Below, one piece after another: positions 60,115-64,000 of a stretch of DNA of 64,000 nucleotides (the first letter of the stretch is position 1; each line of letters begins with the position of its first letter). Both the position numbers and the translations under genes were made by a program. Origin of the DNA: Thalassobaculum_A sp040219615 (GTDB taxonomy: Bacteria; Pseudomonadota; Alphaproteobacteria; Thalassobaculales; Thalassobaculaceae); assembly GCF_040219615.1 (NCBI RefSeq), contig NZ_JAVJSE010000014.1:124001-188000 (forward strand), written 5' to 3'. The notes under the pieces are model-generated. The model did not search any database and was not told the DNA's origin. It saw only the letters and a list, made by a program, of their open reading frames with translations.

Positions 60115-60651
60115 ATGCTGATTCCCCGCCAGAGAACCCCGGACCTGACCGTCAAGACCCTGTCGAGGGGCATTTTCGACCTCGCCGGCCAGACCTCCGA
60201 ACGCGGCACGGTGGTGTGCTTCTACCGTGGGCTGCACTGCCCGATCTGTGCCAACTACCTGACCGAACTGGAGAAACTCACCCCGGAATTTGCCGCGCGC
60301 GGGGTCGACACCATCGCCGTCAGCACCGACGGCGAGGACCGAGCCCAGGCGATGGCCGAGAAGATCGAGGCCAAGGCCCTGCGCATCGGCTACGGCCTGC
60401 CGCTTGCCATGGCCAGGGAATGGGGGCTGTACATCTCGGCCTCGCGCGGCACCACCTCGATCGGCATCGAGGAGCCGGCGCTGTTCTCCGAGCCCGGCTT
60501 GTTCATGGTGACGCAGGAATGCTCCCTTTACTACGGCTCGGTCCAGACCATGCCGTTCGTGCGTCCGCATTTTTCGGAGCTGCTCAAGGCCCTCGACTTC
60601 GCGATCGCCAAGGACTATCCGGCCCGCGGCGAGTACACCGGGCCGGTTTGA
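60115..60651 (+). CDS. Peroxiredoxin-like (AhpC/TSA) protein with CPxC motif
   Basis: A 178-residue thioredoxin-fold protein. 'VCFYRGLHCPICANYLTELEKL' places Cys42 and Cys45 in a CPIC motif at the helix start, like thioredoxin-type redox proteins, rather than the single peroxidatic Cys of typical AhpC (PxxxTxxC). The fold continues with 'DTIAVSTDGEDRAQAMAEKI' and 'FMVTQECSLYYGSVQTMPFVRP'. It could reduce peroxides or disulfides. The start has GGAAGGA 8 nt upstream. Divergent from an AraC regulator that probably controls it. Confidence 0.82.
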   Translation: MLIPRQRTPDLTVKTLSRGIFDLAGQTSERGTVVCFYRGLHCPICANYLTELEKLTPEFAARGVDTIAVSTDGEDRAQAMAEKIEAKALRIGYGLPLAMAREWGLYISASRGTTSIGIEEPALFSEPGLFMVTQECSLYYGSVQTMPFVRPHFSELLKALDFAIAKDYPARGEYTGPV

Positions 60652-60698
60652 GGGTTCGGCAGGCAGTCCGGCGTCCCGGCCTCCGACGAAAGGCGGCG

Positions 60699-61088
60699 TC
60701 AGGGACCCGGTTGCCCGAAGATCGGGGCGTCGTACCGACGTATCATCGCGTCTTCGGTGACCAGGAGCAGGTCGTTCAACCGCGCTTGCGCGACCAGCAT
60801 GCGGTCGAACGGGTCGTTGTGATGGCGGGGCAGGGCTCCCGCTGCGACAGCATGTGCGACCGAGATGGGCAAGGCCTCCAGTCCCATCCTGTCGAGTAGT
60901 TCGGCAAGCTCCGCCAGCGGGAATACGATCCGGCCCAGGGCATGCTTGATCGAGAGCTCCCAGGCGCTGGCTGCGCTGACCAGCACGTCGTTGCCCGGTG
61001 CCGTGAGCGCTTCGCGGACGGCCGGGCTCAATCGGTCGGGGGTGGACATCGCCCAGATCAGGATGTGCGTATCGAGCAACAGCCTCAT
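60699..61088 (-). CDS. vapC: VapC-type PIN-domain toxin
   Basis: A 129-residue PIN-domain ribonuclease of the type II toxin class. The acidic metal site is visible as Asp6 ('LLLDTHILIWA'), Glu44 ('ASAWELSIK'), Asp92/Asp95 ('HNDPFDRMLVAQA') and Asp113 ('VTEDAMIRRYDA'). VapC toxins cut RNA, often initiator tRNA or rRNA, unless bound by the antitoxin. The start overlaps the antitoxin stop by 4 nt (ATGA), the standard order antitoxin then toxin. Confidence 0.9.
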   Translation of the reverse strand: MRLLLDTHILIWAMSTPDRLSPAVREALTAPGNDVLVSAASAWELSIKHALGRIVFPLAELAELLDRMGLEALPISVAHAVAAGALPRHHNDPFDRMLVAQARLNDLLLVTEDAMIRRYDAPIFGQPGP

Positions 61089-61327
61089 CCGGCCAGCGTG
61101 CCGAACGCATCGGCCACGTCGTCCGGAAGCGGAGCGTCGAAATCCTCTGAGACTTGGACACGGCCCCGTAGCAGGCCGAGTGGGCGCCGTTCGGTTCGCC
61201 GCGAGATCGGCACGAGCCTGGCCAGCGGCCGGCCGGCCTTCGCGATGACGATTTCCTCCCCCGCGGCGGCACGATCCACGAGCTGCGAGAGATGCGTCTT
61301 GGCCTCGTAGAGATTGACCGTCTTCAT
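61085..61327 (-). CDS. Phd/YefM-family antitoxin
   Basis: An 80-residue antitoxin. 'MKTVNLYEAKTHLSQLVDRAAAGEEIVIAKAGRPLARLVP' (residues 1-40, cited for position) is the Phd DNA-binding/dimer domain, and the acidic C-terminus ('EDFDAPLPDDVADAF') is the toxin-neutralising tail. It should repress its own promoter, which lies in the 31-nt gap behind the ammonia-lyase-like gene or within that gene. Confidence 0.9.
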   Translation of the reverse strand: MKTVNLYEAKTHLSQLVDRAAAGEEIVIAKAGRPLARLVPISRRTERRPLGLLRGRVQVSEDFDAPLPDDVADAFGTLAG

Positions 61328-61358
61328 TCGGTGAGAATGCGCCTGCGGCCCTTGTTGG

Positions 61359-62903
61359 TCAAGTTTGGTCTACTGAAATTCGGGGGGACATCCCCCTGAA
61401 CCGACTCTCGGCCACCAGCGCGCCCAGGGCGGCGATGTCGGATGCGGTCGCCCGGTCGTCGTCCAGCGGCGCGACCCGCTCGCGCACGGCGGTCAGGATG
61501 CCGACCGTGCCGGGCGCCAGCGCGATGCTGCCCCGCAGGTCGCAGGCCTGGGCGGCGACCATCAACTCGATGCCGGCCAGCAGCCGCAGCCGGGCGACGA
61601 TCCCACGGGTCTGCTCGACGGTCGGCACGGTCAGCGCCGCCACGTCCTCGACCCCGTCGGCGACCGGCAGCACCCAGGCCGGCATCGGGGTGGCGGCGTG
61701 CTGGATCTCGGCGGTCAGGGCCGCCACCGTCTTCTGCACCGGCGCGAAGCCGCTGCGGCCGTCCGGGCGGGGGGTCAGGAAACGTGGCAGGCCGCTGTCC
61801 TGCTCGGACATCAGCTTCCAGATCCGCATGCCGACCGTCGCCGCCGCGCGCGAAAGCGCCAGGTTCAGTCCGGCGAAGGCGAGCGCCAGGTGGGTGGCGT
61901 CGAAGTTGGCGGTCTTCAGGATGCCGCCGTCGGGGCCGCCGTCGGGGCCGTCGCCGGGGGCCACCGCCGGGTTGTCGTCGGCGGTGTTGAGCTCCAGCTC
62001 GACCGCCGCGGTCGCCGTTTGCAGCGCCGCCGCTGCGGCGCCGTAGACCGGGCCGACGCAGCGGAAGCTCAGGGGATCCTGCAGCCGGCGGGCGGTGCCG
62101 GGCCGGTCCAGGTCGCCGCCGGCGAGCAGGGCGAGGATGGCGCTGGACACCGCCGCCTGTCCCGGGGCCGGACGCAGCGCAACCGCTTCCGGCCGCAGCG
62201 GCGCCACGCCGGCGCGGAACCCCTCGAAGGACAGTGCCGCCGCCGCCACCAGCCCGCCGAGCGCGTCGACCGCATCGACGACGGCGAGCGCCCCGAGCCC
62301 GGCCGAGACCGCGTTCGACGACACCAGTGCCAGCCCGTCCTTGCCGGCCAGCACCGGCGGCGCGATGCCGGCCCTGGCCAGCGCCTCGCCGCCCGGCAGG
62401 GTCGCGTCGCCGACCCGGGCCTCGCCGGCCGCCGCCAGCACCGAGGCCAGGTGCGCGAGCGGCGCCAGGTCGGCCTCGCCGAGCGAGCCGGTCATCGGCA
62501 CCACCGGGTAGACCCCGCGGCAGAGCAGGGCCAGCAGCGCCTCGGCGGTGGCCGGCGACACCCCGGACCGACCGACCGCGAACCCGGCCAGCCGTGCCGC
62601 CATCATCGCCCGCACCTCGTCGTCGGCGGCGATTCGCCCGACCCCGACGGCGCGGCCCAGGATCACCCGGCGCTGGCGGTCGGCATCGTCGGCCGCGACC
62701 GCGGTGTCGGCGACCGCGCCGAGCCCGGTAGTGACGCCGTAGATCGCCGCGCCGGTCGCGGCCTGCGCCAGAAGGGTGGCGTGGCTGGCGGCGATGCGCC
62801 GGCGGGCGGCGTCGGACAGCGCGACCTCCGCTCGGCTGCGGGCGATGCTGGCCATGTCGGCGGCGGTCAGCTTGCCGTCGCCGATGACGACGGTCGCCGT
62901 CAC
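61359..62903 (-). CDS. Aromatic amino acid ammonia-lyase family protein without MIO motif
   Basis: A 514-residue relative of histidine/phenylalanine ammonia-lyases. Family segments: 'IYGVTTGLGAVADT', 'PMTGSLGEADLAPLAHLA', 'KDGLALVSSNAVSAG', 'LQDPLSFRCVGPVYGA', 'ELNTADDNPAVAPG', 'NFDATHLALAFAGLNLALS'. The Ala-Ser-Gly triplet that cyclises to the MIO electrophile in these enzymes is missing: at the equivalent place the sequence reads Gly142-Glu143-Ala144-Asp145. Classical ammonia elimination is therefore doubtful. The start is GTG 62903 with GGAGG 6 nt upstream. Downstream lie the Phd/VapC genes. Confidence 0.82.
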   Translation of the reverse strand: MTATVVIGDGKLTAADMASIARSRAEVALSDAARRRIAASHATLLAQAATGAAIYGVTTGLGAVADTAVAADDADRQRRVILGRAVGVGRIAADDEVRAMMAARLAGFAVGRSGVSPATAEALLALLCRGVYPVVPMTGSLGEADLAPLAHLASVLAAAGEARVGDATLPGGEALARAGIAPPVLAGKDGLALVSSNAVSAGLGALAVVDAVDALGGLVAAAALSFEGFRAGVAPLRPEAVALRPAPGQAAVSSAILALLAGGDLDRPGTARRLQDPLSFRCVGPVYGAAAAALQTATAAVELELNTADDNPAVAPGDGPDGGPDGGILKTANFDATHLALAFAGLNLALSRAAATVGMRIWKLMSEQDSGLPRFLTPRPDGRSGFAPVQKTVAALTAEIQHAATPMPAWVLPVADGVEDVAALTVPTVEQTRGIVARLRLLAGIELMVAAQACDLRGSIALAPGTVGILTAVRERVAPLDDDRATASDIAALGALVAESRFRGMSPRISVDQT

Positions 62904-62973
62904 ACGGGCCTCCGGCGCCGGCCGGAGAGTCGGGTCTGGGCGGACGCGTGCCGGATGTCGATGCCAGGCGGCC

Positions 62974-63282
62974 TCATGCGATCGGGCCCAGGCCGTGGCG
63001 GCGGCGCGCCGTCAGGCATTCCTCGTCGCCCGGCTGGCAGGCCCGGCACACCGCCGGCCGGTGCGCGTAGATCCCGCAGGCGGTCCCGACCCCGACCTCG
63101 CCGTCGAGCGCGGCACAGCGGCCGCGGACCCAGCCCATGCCGCTGCCGTCGCCGTCCAGCAGGTAGCGGGGGATCGCGGCGATCTCGTCGTCGCTCTCGA
63201 CGGTGAAGCGCGGCCAGTCGCGCGAATAGGCGCAGCAGGCGCCGCAGGACTGGCAGGGCGAGATCTCGGGCGGAGCAGGCAA
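62974..63282 (-). CDS. YkgJ-type cysteine cluster protein
   Basis: A 102-residue protein with the Cys pattern 'CQSCGACCAYS' at residues 10-20 and later 'GRCAALDGEVGVGTACGIYAHRP' with 'AVCRACQPGDEEC'. This matches the YkgJ zinc- or iron-chelating family (UPF0153-like), whose function is uncertain. The start is a TTG (63280-63282) supported by GGAGG 6 nt upstream. It is 70 nt upstream of the ammonia-lyase-like start on the same strand. Confidence 0.85.
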   Translation of the reverse strand: MPAPPEISPCQSCGACCAYSRDWPRFTVESDDEIAAIPRYLLDGDGSGMGWVRGRCAALDGEVGVGTACGIYAHRPAVCRACQPGDEECLTARRRHGLGPIA

Positions 63283-63386
63283 TCCGGTCCTCCGGGGGAC
63301 GATGTCGACTGCGGCGGCGGCGTTCGCGGCGACACTACCGCCGCTCCGTCGGGCTTCCCAGTGAAACCCCGGCCCCGATGCGCCCT

Positions 63387-63431
63387 GCTACCCGGCCACC
63401 GGCTACCCGGCCACCGGCTACCCGGCCGCCG
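63387..63431. repeat. 15-nt tandem repeat, three units, each with an in-frame stop
   Basis: GCTACCCGGCCACCG occurs at 63387-63401 and 63402-63416, with a third copy differing at one base (63417-63431). Read on the minus strand each unit gives Pro-Val-Ala-Gly-stop (first unit Pro-Ala-Ala-Gly-stop) in the frame of the SpoIIAA-like gene, so three TAG codons follow each other at 15-nt spacing. Confidence 0.85.
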
Positions 63432-63873
63432 GCGGCCCGTCGACGCCGGTCAGCCAGTTTCGGGCATCGCCGATATCGGTGAAACAGCGTCTCTCGGTGC
63501 CGGTCGAGGACGAGGCGACCTCGACCCAGAGTGCCAGGATGGTCCGGTTGACATCGTCGCGGTACACCAGGGCGACCCGGCGGCTGGTATTCATTCTATG
63601 ATCAATCTGGTGCTGCCACATCGACCGCATGGCGGACAGGGTCATCTCGTCGAAGCTCGCTTCGCGAAAATCCCAGAGGATGCCTACCCGCCCCGAATGC
63701 CGGTCATCGTCGCTGATCTGGTTCAGGACCGTGAGGACGGCCTCCTGGGTCACGCGCCCGACGAGGGCGATCTGCGTGTACTTGCCCGGCTCGATGAACT
63801 CGATGTCGTATCGCGGGGTCATGTCGCGGTCATTGTTGACCGGTGCCCCGACCCCCGTCTTGTGGAAATTCAT
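63418..63873 (-). CDS. SpoIIAA/STAS-like protein
   Basis: A 151-residue soluble protein. 'YTQIALVGRVTQEAVLTVLNQI', 'GRVGILWDFREASFDEMT' and 'VALVYRDDVNRTILALWVEVAS...RRCFTDIGDARNWL' follow the strand-helix order of SpoIIAA-like proteins (STAS-related, often of membrane-interacting or signalling context). The start at 63873 is provisional; 'MTPRYDIEF' (63822) is an alternative, and neither has a clear ribosome-binding site. The sequence at 63590-63620 is less GC-rich than neighbours. The gene ends in the tandem repeat with in-frame stops. Confidence 0.7.
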   Translation of the reverse strand: MNFHKTGVGAPVNNDRDMTPRYDIEFIEPGKYTQIALVGRVTQEAVLTVLNQISDDDRHSGRVGILWDFREASFDEMTLSAMRSMWQHQIDHRMNTSRRVALVYRDDVNRTILALWVEVASSSTGTERRCFTDIGDARNWLTGVDGPPAAG

Positions 63874-63921
63874 CCGATGGAGCGTGCCAGGGGTCGCGCG
63901 AGTCCCCCTCGCAGCCGCCGC

Positions 63922-64000
63922 CTAGCCTTCCGGCCCGGCGACGCCCTTGCGCAACCCCTTGATCTGGCCGCGGCGGGTCTTGCCCTCAAGGCGGCGCTTC
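63922..64000 (-). CDS. ArfB-like ribosome-rescue hydrolase, C-terminal tail (partial)
   Basis: The window ends inside this gene. The visible 25 C-terminal residues before the TAG at 63922-63924 read 'KRRLEGKTRRGQIKGLRKGV' and a short end. This basic tail pattern (R-L-x-x-K-x-R-R-G-x-x-K-x-x-R) is the one that ArfB/YaeJ inserts in the mRNA channel of stalled ribosomes. The catalytic GGQ domain lies outside the window. Confidence 0.6.
   Translation of the reverse strand, partial: KRRLEGKTRRGQIKGLRKGVAGPEG

Overview
This 64 kb window is high-GC chromosomal DNA that reads as an Alphaproteobacterium. A marine or host-associated Rhodospirillales-like lineage is my inference, based on gene content: choline ABC transporter, FAD/GcvT-type methylamine dehydrogenase, TRAP transporters, hyuAB, PuuE-like deacetylase, BluB. 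There is no rRNA, no CRISPR array and no complete insertion sequence or prophage. Gene density is high, with many 4-nt ATGA overlaps.

Layout. 0-9.7 kb is housekeeping and small metabolic genes: C-terminus of a YihY-like protein, a DnaJ-type co-chaperone, a glycine-zipper lipoprotein, pdxH, a cation-diffusion-facilitator transporter overlapping a kinase/ATPase fusion, a universal stress protein, an SDR and a glutamine amidotransferase. 8.2-17.1 kb holds a PotABCD-type ABC importer with a PadR-like regulator and a secreted beta-propeller-like protein downstream, divergent from an FAD + GcvT sarcosine/dimethylglycine dehydrogenase-like enzyme. 17.2-25.2 kb is a compact surface-glycan type island: methyltransferase, CMAH-like metallo-beta-lactamase-fold protein, formyltransferase, FemAB/GNAT-like acyltransferase and WbqC on +, facing a DegT/StrS aminotransferase, glycosyltransferase-like protein and sulfotransferase on -. 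25.3-31.5 kb is choline uptake and oxidation: HAD hydrolase, choVWX, bluB, betB, with REP-like inverted repeats placed between choX and choW and after betB. 31.6-40.3 kb has a lytic transglycosylase-like protein, an N-formylglutamate amidohydrolase, tRNA-Val(GAC), and an MFS/hyuB/hyuA/deacetylase operon.

40.4-48.2 kb is the most unusual stretch. Two AT-rich islands precede a secreted tail-collar-domain protein and a 2175-residue DUF4347/RTX protein built from repeated beta-rich modules and ending in calcium-binding nonapeptide repeats. A 57-residue membrane protein overlaps its stop on the other strand. 48.4-53.0 kb is a DctPQM TRAP transporter with an amidase. 53.2-59.2 kb is a dipeptide-type ABC importer followed by a small protein resembling class III cyclase/GGDEF palm domains. 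59.3-64 kb has an AraC regulator divergent from a peroxiredoxin-like gene, a Phd/VapC toxin-antitoxin pair, an aromatic-ammonia-lyase relative that lacks the canonical Ala-Ser-Gly (MIO) motif, a YkgJ-type cysteine cluster protein, a SpoIIAA-like protein ending in a tandem repeat with three in-frame stops, and the end of an ArfB-like ribosome rescue factor.

Together the window shows a scavenging organism equipped for methylated amines, peptides, organic acids and ureide-like compounds, plus surface decoration and a large secreted adhesin-like protein. Family assignments come from motifs read by eye. Exact substrates and most starts are inferences.
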